Source: JAFIFT01 sp020051095
GTDB lineage: Bacteria > Pseudomonadota > Gammaproteobacteria > Legionellales > Legionellaceae
DNA: 64,000 bases
Direction of reading: 5' to 3'
NCBI RefSeq assembly: GCF_964199965.1
Contig: NZ_CAXMZT010000002.1
Span: forward strand, 124,001-188,000
Part shown: positions 8,701-17,181 of the stretch, one piece after another
Layout: each line of letters opens with the position of its first letter
How positions within the stretch are numbered: position 1 is the stretch's first letter
Notes under the pieces: generated by a model
What the model was told of the DNA's origin: nothing
The model's input: the letters and a program-made list of their open reading frames with translations, nothing else
The model's database searches: none
Position numbers and translations under genes: made by a program

Positions 8701-9837
8701 ATGAGTCAACAGGATTATTATGAAATCTTAGGTGTCAGTCGAAGTGCCGACGATGCTGAGATCAAAAAGGCGTATCGAAAACTAGCGATGAAACATCATC
8801 CTGATAGAAATGCAGGAGATCAAGCCGCTGAAGAGAAATTCAAAGAAATCCAGCGTGCCTATGATATCTTGTCTGACTCGCAAAAGCGTGCTGCTTATGA
8901 TCAATTTGGTCATGCAGGCGTTGATCCATCCATGGGTGGTGGCGCTGGTCCAGGTGGCTTCTCTGATTTTGGCGATATTTTCGGCGACATTTTTGACAGT
9001 ATGTTTTCTGGTGGCAGAGGGGGGGCTGGCCGGACGAGAGCTCAGCGTGGCTCCGATCTTCAATACAATATGACCATTACGCTCGAAGAAGCCGCATCGG
9101 GAAAACAAGTTGAAATTAATGTACCCAGGCAGGCTGCCTGCAACAGTTGTCAAGGAAGTGGCGCTAAAAAGGGTTCCACTCCCAAAAAATGTGGGACATG
9201 TGATGGTGTAGGCCAAGTTAGAATCCAACAAGGCTTTTTCTCTATTCAACAAACGTGTCCCAATTGTCATGGCGAAGGTCAAGTCATAACCGATCCGTGT
9301 TCTGAATGTCATGGACAAGGCCGCGTTAAGGAAAATAAAAAATTAACGGTGAAAATTCCTGCTGGTGTTGATAACGGCGATCGCGTTCGTTTGACCGGTG
9401 AAGGTGAAGCAGGTCTGCATGGCGGCCCTTCAGGCGATTTATATGTTCTGATATCGGTTAAATCTCACCCAATATTTGAACGAGAAGGCTCCGATTTACA
9501 TTGTGAAGTACCCATTAGTTTCGATGTTGCAGCCTTAGGCGGCACTATTGAAGTGCCTACACTCACCGGAAAAGTCAGTTTGAAAATACCACCGGAAACA
9601 CAAACGGACAAAGTATTTCGTGTACGCGGCAAGGGCGTTCAATCCGTTCGCGGTTATTCAACCGGTGATTTACTTTGCAAAGTTGTTGTGGAAACCCCAA
9701 TCAATTTAACAAAAGAACAAAAGGAATTACTGGAAAAATTTATCCAGTCGCTGGAACATAGTAAGAACAAACATTCGCCAAGAACGAGCACATGGTTTGA
9801 TGCGGTGAAAAAGTTTTTCGAAGATATGAAGTCTTAG
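8701..9837 (+). CDS. dnaJ: Chaperone protein DnaJ (Hsp40)
   Basis: Type I J-protein, co-chaperone that delivers substrates to DnaK and stimulates its ATPase. The 378 residues show the J domain with His33-Pro-Asp35, a Gly/Phe-rich linker (about 76-115, rich in GG and FGDIF), four CxxCxGxG zinc repeats (CNSCQGSG, CGTCDGVG, CPNCHGEG, CSECHGQG) and C-terminal beta-domains. The frame is intact, and the long antisense frame inside it is a shadow. Confidence 0.98.
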   Translation: MSQQDYYEILGVSRSADDAEIKKAYRKLAMKHHPDRNAGDQAAEEKFKEIQRAYDILSDSQKRAAYDQFGHAGVDPSMGGGAGPGGFSDFGDIFGDIFDSMFSGGRGGAGRTRAQRGSDLQYNMTITLEEAASGKQVEINVPRQAACNSCQGSGAKKGSTPKKCGTCDGVGQVRIQQGFFSIQQTCPNCHGEGQVITDPCSECHGQGRVKENKKLTVKIPAGVDNGDRVRLTGEGEAGLHGGPSGDLYVLISVKSHPIFEREGSDLHCEVPISFDVAALGGTIEVPTLTGKVSLKIPPETQTDKVFRVRGKGVQSVRGYSTGDLLCKVVVETPINLTKEQKELLEKFIQSLEHSKNKHSPRTSTWFDAVKKFFEDMKS

Positions 9838-9920
9838 CCATCAATTACATCATATCTGCGGGGCAATTCGGAGCGTTATTTTAACTCCTTCAGGACTTCT
9901 ATATATAATTTTCCACATTG

Positions 9921-9980
9921 TTCCCCTCGCCCCGGAAACGGGGAGAGGGTGCCCAAAGGGCGGGAGCGGGGTTTTTGAAA
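9921..9980. repeat. G+C-rich intergenic palindromic repeat, copy 2
   Basis: Same design as the repeat at 6341-6400: CCCTCGCCCC and GGGGAGAGGG arms round GGAAAC, then GTGCCCAAAGGGCGGGAG and GGGGTTTTT. It lies between dnaJ and carA. Confidence 0.7.
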
Positions 9981-10007
9981 TGAAATTCTATCCTGATGTG
10001 TGGTACC

Positions 10008-10136
10008 AAGTTCGTAAAATGCTTACGAAAAACCGGACAGAGACACGCTCCCTGGCGGGTATAGATCTGTGATATTTGGTTACTTCTAAATGAATTCCTA
10101 CATTTTTTTCTTCTTCCCGGAAATAGGGAGAAGAAA
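10008..10136. repeat. Two further small palindromes in the dnaJ-carA gap
   Basis: TTCGTAA/TTACGAA (10011-10017 with 10023-10029) is a 7-bp hairpin. CTTCTTCCC with GGGAGAAG (10110-10133) looks like a decayed third copy of the G+C-rich repeat. No open frame in this roughly 375-nt gap looks coding. Confidence 0.5.
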
Positions 10137-10213
10137 ACGCAGCTATTAGGTCTTCTATTTTCTAACATATAACGATACAATAAGCGCAATTTTGCTCATT
10201 TAAAGACGATTTC

Positions 10214-11353
10214 ATGACACAACCCACTCCTGCAATTTTAGCGCTGGCTGATGGAACAATATGCCATGGATATGCCATTGGACATGAAGGTACTCACATT
10301 GGGGAACTTGTATTTAATACCTCAATGACGGGTTACCAGGAAATGTTGACGGATCCTTCCTATAGTGAACAAATTATCACCTTAACAGCAGCCCATATTG
10401 GAAACACGGGTTGTAATGAAGAAGATATTGAATCTAAAAAAATCTGGGCCAAAGGGTTAGTTATCCGTGAGTACTCACCCTATCCAAGTTCATGGCGCGC
10501 TCAAACCACCTTGTCTGATTGGCTTCATCACAATCACGTGACAGCTATTGCTGGAGTCGACACCCGCTTCATTACCAGGCATCTCAGGGATCATGGCAGT
10601 CAAGGTGCATGTATTACCACCGAGTATGCCAGTCAGCCAGACAAAGCTGTCCAATTAGCACAATCATTCAGTGGTCTTAGCAATAGGGACCTTGCTAAAG
10701 AGGTGTCTTGTAAAACAGAACAACGCTGGGATACAGACAGAGGTGAGTGGGGTCCCAAGTCCACGCCCCAGAATTTTCACGTCATAGCCTATGACTATGG
10801 TGCAAAACATAATATTTTGCGTATTCTGCAAGAGTTAGGTTGTCACGTCACCATCGTGCCAGCAAAAACCCCTGCTGAAGATGTTCTGCGAAGCAATCCC
10901 GATGGCATATTTCTGTCAAATGGTCCTGGAGACCCTGCAGCCTGTGACTATGCCATTAAAGCAGTTAAACAATTTATATCTGCGAAAGTCCCTTTATTTG
11001 GAATCTGCCTAGGCTATCAAATTTTGGCTTTAGCTTGTGGCGCTAAAGAAACAAAAATGAAGTTTGGCCACCATGGTGGTAACCACCCGGTTATTGACTT
11101 GCAATCTAATCGAGTCATGATTACCAGCCAAAATCATGGTTTCATGATTGAAGAAACATCCCTGCCAAATGAATTAATCGCCACACACCGTTCGCTGTTT
11201 GATCAAAGTTTACAAGGGATCAAACATACATCTGCGCCAGCATATGGGTTTCAAGGTCACCCTGAAGGAGGGCCTGGGCCGCATGATGCTGAAAAAATTT
11301 TTAAACCATTCATATCAGCAATGAGTGAATATAAATCGACGAGGGAATTGTGA
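10214..11353 (+). CDS. carA: Carbamoyl-phosphate synthase small (glutaminase) subunit
   Basis: CarA hydrolyses glutamine and channels ammonia to CarB to make carbamoyl phosphate for arginine and pyrimidines. The 379 residues have the N-terminal CPSase domain (NTSMTGYQEMLTDPSY) and a class I glutamine amidotransferase domain with nucleophile Cys265 (GICLGYQ) and the HPE motif near 349. carB is not adjacent. Instead the TGA stop overlaps the GTG start of metK, so the two are translationally coupled. Confidence 0.97.
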   Translation: MTQPTPAILALADGTICHGYAIGHEGTHIGELVFNTSMTGYQEMLTDPSYSEQIITLTAAHIGNTGCNEEDIESKKIWAKGLVIREYSPYPSSWRAQTTLSDWLHHNHVTAIAGVDTRFITRHLRDHGSQGACITTEYASQPDKAVQLAQSFSGLSNRDLAKEVSCKTEQRWDTDRGEWGPKSTPQNFHVIAYDYGAKHNILRILQELGCHVTIVPAKTPAEDVLRSNPDGIFLSNGPGDPAACDYAIKAVKQFISAKVPLFGICLGYQILALACGAKETKMKFGHHGGNHPVIDLQSNRVMITSQNHGFMIEETSLPNELIATHRSLFDQSLQGIKHTSAPAYGFQGHPEGGPGPHDAEKIFKPFISAMSEYKSTREL

Positions 11354-12498
11354 ACGAATTTGCACTATTTACGTCTGAGTCTGTTTCTGAAGGTCACCCA
11401 GACAAAATTGCCGATCAAATATCAGATGCCATTTTAGATGAATTGTTAAAGCAAGATAAAGCAGCCCGTGTTGCCTGTGAAACATTTGTAAAAACAGGTA
11501 TGGTTTTGGTGGGCGGTGAAATTACCACCAATGCCTGGGTTGATGTTGAAGAAGTGACCCGACATGTTATTCGTGATATTGGTTACAATAGCTCTGACAT
11601 GGGCTTTGACTGGGAATCTTGTGCGGTGCTCTCTGCTATTGGCAAACAATCAACCGATATTGCTCAAGGTGTGGATAATACCATTACCAATCGATTGGGT
11701 GCCGGCGATCAGGGATTGATGTTCGGCTATGCTACTAACGAAACAGAAGAATACATGCCCGCCCCTATCGCTTATGCTCATCGATTGATGAAGCAACAAG
11801 CGAAATTAAGGCATAGCAAGCAGTTGGAATGGCTCCGACCAGACGCTAAATGTCAATTGACGTTCAAATATGAAAATGGCAAACCCATTGCTGTTGATAC
11901 CATTGTTCTGTCCACCCAACATCACCCTGATATAAGCCATAAGGATCTCTGCGAAGAAGTTAAAAAGCATATCATTCTCCCAATTATTCCTACCCATTGG
12001 TTAAGCCAGGATACAAAATATTTTATCAATCCAACAGGTCGATTTGTCATTGGTGGTCCCCAAGGAGATTGTGGTTTAACTGGCCGAAAAATTATTGTTG
12101 ATACTTATGGCGGCTTCGCTAGACACGGTGGGGGCTGTTTTTCGGGGAAAGATCCATCTAAAGTGGATCGTTCTGGCGCCTATTCCGCCCGCTACGTTGC
12201 AAAAAATATTGTTGCAGCAGGCATCGCTGAACAATGCGAAATTCAACTTTCCTATGCAATTGGCATACCCGATCCCGTATCAATTTCGGTTGAAACGTTT
12301 GGTACTGGTCGTATGAACAACGCACAAATTGTTGAACTGATTAGAGAACACTTCGATTTAACGCCCCAAGGGATTATCGATGAACTCAACTTATTAGAGC
12401 CAATCTATCGCCAAACTGCTACTTATGGACACTACGGTCGACCCGAGTTTCCCTGGGAGAGGCTGAACAAAGTTGAAAAATTAAAGTCAAGCATGTAA
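11350..12498 (+). CDS. metK: S-adenosylmethionine synthase
   Basis: Makes SAM from methionine and ATP. At 382 residues it is full length, with ESVSEGHPDKIADQISD near the N-terminus, the GAGDQGLMFGYA ATP motif and the glycine-rich loop GGGCFSGKDPSKVDRS. The start is GTG, overlapping the carA stop by 4 nt and preceded by GAGGG. With ahcY downstream it forms a methyl-cycle pair. Confidence 0.98.
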   Translation: MNEFALFTSESVSEGHPDKIADQISDAILDELLKQDKAARVACETFVKTGMVLVGGEITTNAWVDVEEVTRHVIRDIGYNSSDMGFDWESCAVLSAIGKQSTDIAQGVDNTITNRLGAGDQGLMFGYATNETEEYMPAPIAYAHRLMKQQAKLRHSKQLEWLRPDAKCQLTFKYENGKPIAVDTIVLSTQHHPDISHKDLCEEVKKHIILPIIPTHWLSQDTKYFINPTGRFVIGGPQGDCGLTGRKIIVDTYGGFARHGGGCFSGKDPSKVDRSGAYSARYVAKNIVAAGIAEQCEIQLSYAIGIPDPVSISVETFGTGRMNNAQIVELIREHFDLTPQGIIDELNLLEPIYRQTATYGHYGRPEFPWERLNKVEKLKSSM

Positions 12499-12511
12499 TT
12501 ATACTAAATGG

Positions 12512-12623
12512 ACAGGACTAGCCATAGCGCCAACAAAGTAATTTATTGAGGGTATTTTGACCCTAACTAGCTGTATTACTATTGCATTTTATGGCAACGG
12601 TTGGTGTTTATATTTAGTCCTGT
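12512..12623 (+). ncRNA. Candidate structured leader RNA between metK and ahcY
   Basis: A perfect 9-bp long-range stem (ACAGGACTA 12512-12520 with TAGTCCTGT 12615-12623) encloses at least two local hairpins: AGGGT/ACCCT (12549-12553 with 12560-12564) and TTGC/GCAA near 12582-12597. It ends 35 nt before the ahcY start. It does not resemble the known SAH or SAM riboswitch consensus that I can recall. The fold was made by eye. Confidence 0.4.
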
Positions 12624-12658
12624 TGGAAATGCAAGCATCAAAATATGAGGATCATTCA

Positions 12659-13972
12659 ATGCAATCAACGGTTAAACTAAATAACACCACAGATTTTAAA
12701 GTCGCCGATATCAACTTAGCTGAATGGGGTCGTAAGGAAATCGCCATTGCTGAAACTGAAATGCCTGGATTGATGGCTTTAAGAGAAGAGTTTGGTCACA
12801 GCCAACCTTTAAAGGGTGCCCGTATTGTAGGCTGCTTGCATATGACGATTCAAACGGCTGTTTTGATTGAAACACTAATCGCGCTAGGAGCTGAAGTTCG
12901 TTGGTCTTCTTGCAATATCTATTCAACTCAAGACCATGCCGCTGCAGCTATGGCAGCAATTGGCGTTCCTGTTTTTGCATGGAAGGGAGAAACTGAAGAA
13001 GAATATTGGTGGTGTATTGAGAAAACTATTCATGGCCCCAATGGCTGGACACCTAATATGTTACTGGACGATGGCGGCGATCTAACACAAATTATCCATC
13101 AAAAACATCCTGAACTGATTGACAACATTCGCGGCTTATCCGAAGAAACAACGACGGGTGTTGCCCGTTTGTATGACATGGCTAAGAAAAAGACCCTTAA
13201 AATACCTGCTATGAATGTGAATGATTCCGTCACAAAATCGAAATTTGATAATTTATATGGATGCCGTGAATCATTATTAGATGGCATAAAGCGCGCAACG
13301 GATGTCATGATCGCAGGCAAAATCGTCCTTGTTCTCGGCTATGGCGATGTTGGAAAAGGCTGTGCGCAAGCGTTAAGAGGCCAAGGTGCAACGGTGTTTA
13401 TTGCTGAAATCGACCCCATTTGTGCACTGCAAGCAGCTATGGAGGGATACCGTGTGGTAACCGTGGATCAAGTCCTAGAGCAGGTTGATATATTTGTCAC
13501 GGCAACTGGAAATTTCCATGTGATAAACCATGATCATCTCCTACGCATGAAAAACCAAGCCATTGTATGCAACATTGGTCATTTCGATGACGAAATTGAT
13601 GTCGCGAGTTTACGCCAATATGAATGGGATAACATAAAACCACAAGTTGATCATGTTATTTTCCCAAATGGAAATCGTATTATTTTACTTGCACAAGGGC
13701 GATTGGTGAACTTAGGTTGCGCCACTGGCCACCCAAGTTTTGTCATGTCGGCATCCTTTACCAATCAAGTATTAGCGCAAATTGAATTATTTAAATTCCA
13801 TGAGAAATACAATATTGACGTTTATGTATTACCTAAAAAGCTTGATGAAAAGGTGGCTACCTTACATTTGCAACGCATCGGCGCCTCATTAACAACGCTA
13901 ACTAAGGAACAAGCGGATTATATCGGTGTGCCTGTTGATGGACCGTTTAAACCGGACTATTATCGCTATTAA
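12659..13972 (+). CDS. ahcY: Adenosylhomocysteinase
   Basis: NAD-dependent hydrolysis of S-adenosylhomocysteine to adenosine and homocysteine, removing the inhibitor of SAM-dependent methylation. From the ATG at 12659, with GAGG 8 nt upstream, the protein has 437 residues. It starts DFKVADINLAEWGRKEI, has the NAD-binding GYGDVGKG and ends in the family hallmark PDYYRY. The frame is open about 100 nt further upstream, but that extension lies in the structured leader and looks non-coding. Confidence 0.97.
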   Translation: MQSTVKLNNTTDFKVADINLAEWGRKEIAIAETEMPGLMALREEFGHSQPLKGARIVGCLHMTIQTAVLIETLIALGAEVRWSSCNIYSTQDHAAAAMAAIGVPVFAWKGETEEEYWWCIEKTIHGPNGWTPNMLLDDGGDLTQIIHQKHPELIDNIRGLSEETTTGVARLYDMAKKKTLKIPAMNVNDSVTKSKFDNLYGCRESLLDGIKRATDVMIAGKIVLVLGYGDVGKGCAQALRGQGATVFIAEIDPICALQAAMEGYRVVTVDQVLEQVDIFVTATGNFHVINHDHLLRMKNQAIVCNIGHFDDEIDVASLRQYEWDNIKPQVDHVIFPNGNRIILLAQGRLVNLGCATGHPSFVMSASFTNQVLAQIELFKFHEKYNIDVYVLPKKLDEKVATLHLQRIGASLTTLTKEQADYIGVPVDGPFKPDYYRY

Positions 13973-13987
13973 TCTGGAACACCAAAA

Positions 13988-14989
13988 ATGGAACAAGTCA
14001 TAGCTGCTAATTACGCTGCCTGCTTGGATAAATGCGTTGAGCAACTCGGCGTTCCCAACTTTCTTAAGACAATTGGTTTTGATTTAACAAGGCTGCAAGA
14101 TCCGGCAGCCTTTGTTACTGCCAGTGAATTCACAAGAATCGTCGAGAAAGCAATATCCATGACAAACTGTTCCTACCTAGGGCTTAAATTCGGCCAACAT
14201 TTATCCATAGTCAATCACGGTTATTTAGGTTATGCGGCTATGAGTAGCCCTACGATGGGTAATGCATTGAATACGATGCTAAATTATATCAATACTCGCA
14301 CCAATCTCATAAGCCTCGATTCAGAACTCAGTGGTGATAAAGTATGCATTGGTGTTCATGTTTTAATGGAAAACCAAGTATTATCGCGTTTTATTGTTGA
14401 AATGGTCATTGTGCATCTGATTAATATGCGCCAGTTTTTAATCTCAGCAACTGATAGCTGTGTCAAAATTGATTTGAATTATGCACCACCGAGCTATGCT
14501 AGCTATTACCAAGATATCTTAAAAACAGAAATACAATTCAACTGCTTGCATAATCAAGTGTGGCTTTGGAAAAAGGAATTAGACTATCCGATTAGTTTTG
14601 CGGATGATACAAGCTATCAACTGGCAAAATCCCAATTACAAAAAATTGCAACCCGCCTAGCTCAACAAGCAGATTGGGCTAGCAAAATCAAAACAATCTT
14701 ATTAAGTCATGATTTATATCAATTAAGTATGGATGAAGTAGCAAGTCAATTATGCGTGTCAGCTAGAACGCTTCGAAGGCACTTACAAAAGGAAAGCATC
14801 ACCTATCAAGAAATTGTGGATGAAGTGCGAAAGCAAAAAGCGTATGCCTACTTGCTCAATCAACAAATTAGTATGTCTGAAATAAGTTTTTTATTAGGCT
14901 TTCATGACACCTCAAACTTCAGTAAAGCCTTTAAACGATGGACAGGGTTAACTCCGACTGAATATCGTGATTCTCATTCCTCCAAATAA
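13988..14989 (+). CDS. AraC-family transcriptional regulator
   Basis: A 333-residue regulator with an N-terminal arabinose-binding-type domain (about 20-200, containing GYLGYAAMSSPTMGNAL) and a C-terminal AraC double helix-turn-helix (about 235-330): ASQLCVSARTLRRHLQKE then EISFLLGFHDTSNFSKAFKR and TGLTPTEYR. It starts 15 nt after ahcY, so probably shares its transcript. Its ligand and targets cannot be read from sequence. Confidence 0.9.
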   Translation: MEQVIAANYAACLDKCVEQLGVPNFLKTIGFDLTRLQDPAAFVTASEFTRIVEKAISMTNCSYLGLKFGQHLSIVNHGYLGYAAMSSPTMGNALNTMLNYINTRTNLISLDSELSGDKVCIGVHVLMENQVLSRFIVEMVIVHLINMRQFLISATDSCVKIDLNYAPPSYASYYQDILKTEIQFNCLHNQVWLWKKELDYPISFADDTSYQLAKSQLQKIATRLAQQADWASKIKTILLSHDLYQLSMDEVASQLCVSARTLRRHLQKESITYQEIVDEVRKQKAYAYLLNQQISMSEISFLLGFHDTSNFSKAFKRWTGLTPTEYRDSHSSK

Positions 14990-15054
14990 CATGACTAAAG
15001 AACAAGTTCCCGAGATCGTGCTGCAAGTTCTACGAATCAACCCAGATAAGCGCG

Positions 15055-15083
15055 TTAATTTTATTTAATTCAATTGCTATAAT
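15055..15083 (+). promoter_or_regulatory. Sigma70-type promoter
   Basis: TTAATT (15055-15060), a 17-nt spacer and perfect TATAAT (15078-15083) with TGC in front (extended -10). It is 60 nt before the small membrane protein gene. Confidence 0.6.
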
Positions 15084-15142
15084 TAATTTACAAACATTAA
15101 TTATATTAAACATTTGAAAGCGGTTTGCTAAGGACAGATAGT

Positions 15143-15535
15143 ATGAAAGGCATCAAAATTGGCAGTATTGCAATGGGCTTAATCATAGGAATCATAGTCG
15201 TCCATAATATGGAAATGTCTGTATTTTTGATGCAAAAAGCGCATGAATATACTTGGGCACATCTACTTATCGTTTTATTTTTTCTATTCAATCTACTAAG
15301 CATCATAGGCCTGGTGTTAACTAAACCTTGGGGGTATTATGTTGCTTATATTGCAGTGGTTTTTTCAACCATCTTTTTTGCCACCAATTACATTCCTTAT
15401 ATTAAACTTGCATTTCATCCAAACAATCACATCCACCTGCTATTCATATGCAATGGCGTTTTTATCTTGATTATTGCCACCTTGCATTCATTGTCTATAA
15501 TCAATCGAAAAACTAAATTGACTCGAAGGAACTAA
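15143..15535 (+). CDS. Small membrane protein of unknown function
   Basis: A 130-residue protein with four predicted membrane segments: about 8-23, 42-60, 65-88 and 100-118. No catalytic motif is visible and I do not recognise the family. I chose the ATG at 15143 because AAGGA lies 9 nt upstream; a TTG six codons earlier lacks a site. It has its own promoter. Confidence 0.65.
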   Translation: MKGIKIGSIAMGLIIGIIVVHNMEMSVFLMQKAHEYTWAHLLIVLFFLFNLLSIIGLVLTKPWGYYVAYIAVVFSTIFFATNYIPYIKLAFHPNNHIHLLFICNGVFILIIATLHSLSIINRKTKLTRRN

Positions 15536-15670
15536 TAGCAATATCGCTACCTCCAGATGAGCGCACGCTGTTTTAAATCCACTCTACAACCCCCTTAATC
15601 GAACATTAATATCTCTTCTTACACACCATATTGGCTCTTTGTGCTATATTTACCCATATAAATTATATGG

Positions 15671-16069
15671 ATGGTAATTATGAATAGTGCCGCTTTTGAT
15701 AAAATTTTGCTAACAGGCATGCTAATTTTATTCTCAAGTGTGACATGTGCCCAATTTGCGACACTTGACTCAGGCCTTGGCCTTGTTGCAGCAAATACAA
15801 CAAGCAACTTTACTGCGGTAGCGAAGTTAATCACCGCAGGGGCTTATATTGGTGGTCTCGCGTTTTTTATTGCTGCCATCATGAAATTTAAACAACATAA
15901 AGATAACCCAACGCAAATACCGATTGGTACGCCCATTGCCTTGGTTTTCATAGCAGGTTCGTTAGTTTTCTTGCCGGCAATATTAGCCAGCATTGGATAT
16001 ACAGGATTTGCCACTGGCGGTGCAGTAGCTGGACCAACAGGTATCTCTAATATTTTAAATAACATTTGA
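15671..16069 (+). CDS. IcmD/DotP-like protein (Dot/Icm type IVB secretion family)
   Basis: A 132-residue protein with a cleavable-looking signal (to about Ala27 in VTCAQ) and two membrane segments (about 50-70 and 88-108). The central HKDNPTQIPIGTPIALVF closely matches the conserved core of IcmD (DotP), an inner-membrane component of the Dot/Icm system of Legionella and Coxiella. No other dot/icm gene is adjacent, so this is either a relocated icmD or an orphan paralogue. An ATG three codons later (15680) is an alternative start. The gene is convergent with hemE. Confidence 0.85.
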   Translation: MVIMNSAAFDKILLTGMLILFSSVTCAQFATLDSGLGLVAANTTSNFTAVAKLITAGAYIGGLAFFIAAIMKFKQHKDNPTQIPIGTPIALVFIAGSLVFLPAILASIGYTGFATGGAVAGPTGISNILNNI

Positions 16070-16099
16070 GATGGTTGACATTAAAAACTCATCCTCGAT

Positions 16100-17155
16100 T
16101 TAAACACGAAGACTATACTTTTTAACCGCTTCAATTAAAACACTGACATGCTCAGGCGGCACATCGGGGGTTATACCATGCCCTAGATTAAATATATGGC
16201 CAGGATGGTCAGCCATCGCTTCGATAATTTGCCGACAGCTTTGTTCAATCGATTGCGGATTGCTAAGTAAAACGAGCGGGTGCAAATTTCCTTGTAAGGC
16301 AACCTGATTGCCGACTTGTTCTTTCGCTTTGCCAATATCGACTGTCCAATCTAACCCAACACAGTCACACCCCGATGACGATATCTCATTAAGCCATTGC
16401 CCCCCTCCTTTGGTAAATAATGTGATGGGGATATTTGGATAGGAATATTTAAGCCCACCAACAATTTTTTTCATATAAGCTAACGAAAATGTTTGATAGA
16501 GTTGGGGTGTTAGCAGTCCGCCCCAGGTATCAAATATCATTAAGGAATTGACGCCCGCTTCAATTTGCGCAGCCAAATAATCTTGCGTTGTTTTAGCTAA
16601 TTGTTCAAGGAGGCGATGGGCAAGCTCAGGGCGTTGATATATTAATGTAACAGCTTGCTTAAATTCGCGTGAGCCATGCCCTTCAATCATATAGCACGCA
16701 AGCGTCCAAGGACTACCGGCAAATCCAATAAGCGGTATATGAGCAGGCATATTTTGTCTAATCAAAGATGCAGCTTGTATCACATAATCAAGCGTTTCAC
16801 CCACATCAATGTTGGGAATTTGGGCAAAGTCCGATTCACTTCGCAATGGTTTTTCAAAGCAAGGACCTTCCCCTTCTGCAAAATAGAGCCCTAACCCCAT
16901 AGCATCAGGAATTGTTAAAATATCTGAAAACAAGATGGCCGCATCTAACTGGAAACGCCTCAGTGGTTGAAGGGTCACCTCACAAGCAAGCTCAGGTGTT
17001 CGACATAAACTCATAAAATCGCCTGCTTTTTGGCGAACTTGACGATATTCAGGTAAATACCTACCCGCCTGCCTCATTAGCCAAACGGGCGTTCGTTCAA
17101 CAGATTGCCTCTTCAAGGCGCGCATATAAAGCGATTGTTCGATTTGTTGTTCCAT
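16100..17155 (-). CDS. hemE: Uroporphyrinogen decarboxylase
   Basis: Converts uroporphyrinogen III to coproporphyrinogen III in haem synthesis. The 351 residues carry both family signatures: PVWLMRQAGRYLPEYR (about 23-38) and IGFAGSPWTLACYMIEG (about 142-158). Conserved DILTIPDAMG and the C-terminal GHGITPDVPPEHV are intact. It lies 26 nt downstream of ispA on the same strand. Confidence 0.98.
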   Translation of the reverse strand: MEQQIEQSLYMRALKRQSVERTPVWLMRQAGRYLPEYRQVRQKAGDFMSLCRTPELACEVTLQPLRRFQLDAAILFSDILTIPDAMGLGLYFAEGEGPCFEKPLRSESDFAQIPNIDVGETLDYVIQAASLIRQNMPAHIPLIGFAGSPWTLACYMIEGHGSREFKQAVTLIYQRPELAHRLLEQLAKTTQDYLAAQIEAGVNSLMIFDTWGGLLTPQLYQTFSLAYMKKIVGGLKYSYPNIPITLFTKGGGQWLNEISSSGCDCVGLDWTVDIGKAKEQVGNQVALQGNLHPLVLLSNPQSIEQSCRQIIEAMADHPGHIFNLGHGITPDVPPEHVSVLIEAVKKYSLRV

Positions 17156-17181
17156 ATTACCAAATAGTGTTTATCAATAGT

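Noticed and set aside
8782..9318. 178-codon open frame antisense to dnaJ
   Set aside because: dnaJ is unmistakable here and the antisense product has no plausible domain; it reflects codon composition.
12557..12658. 34-residue N-terminal extension of ahcY
   Set aside because: Lies in the hairpin-rich leader, lacks family similarity, and a better ATG with GAGG follows at 12659.
12499..12658. Known SAH riboswitch before ahcY
   Set aside because: The conserved SAH aptamer sequence is not seen; only a generic structured RNA can be proposed.
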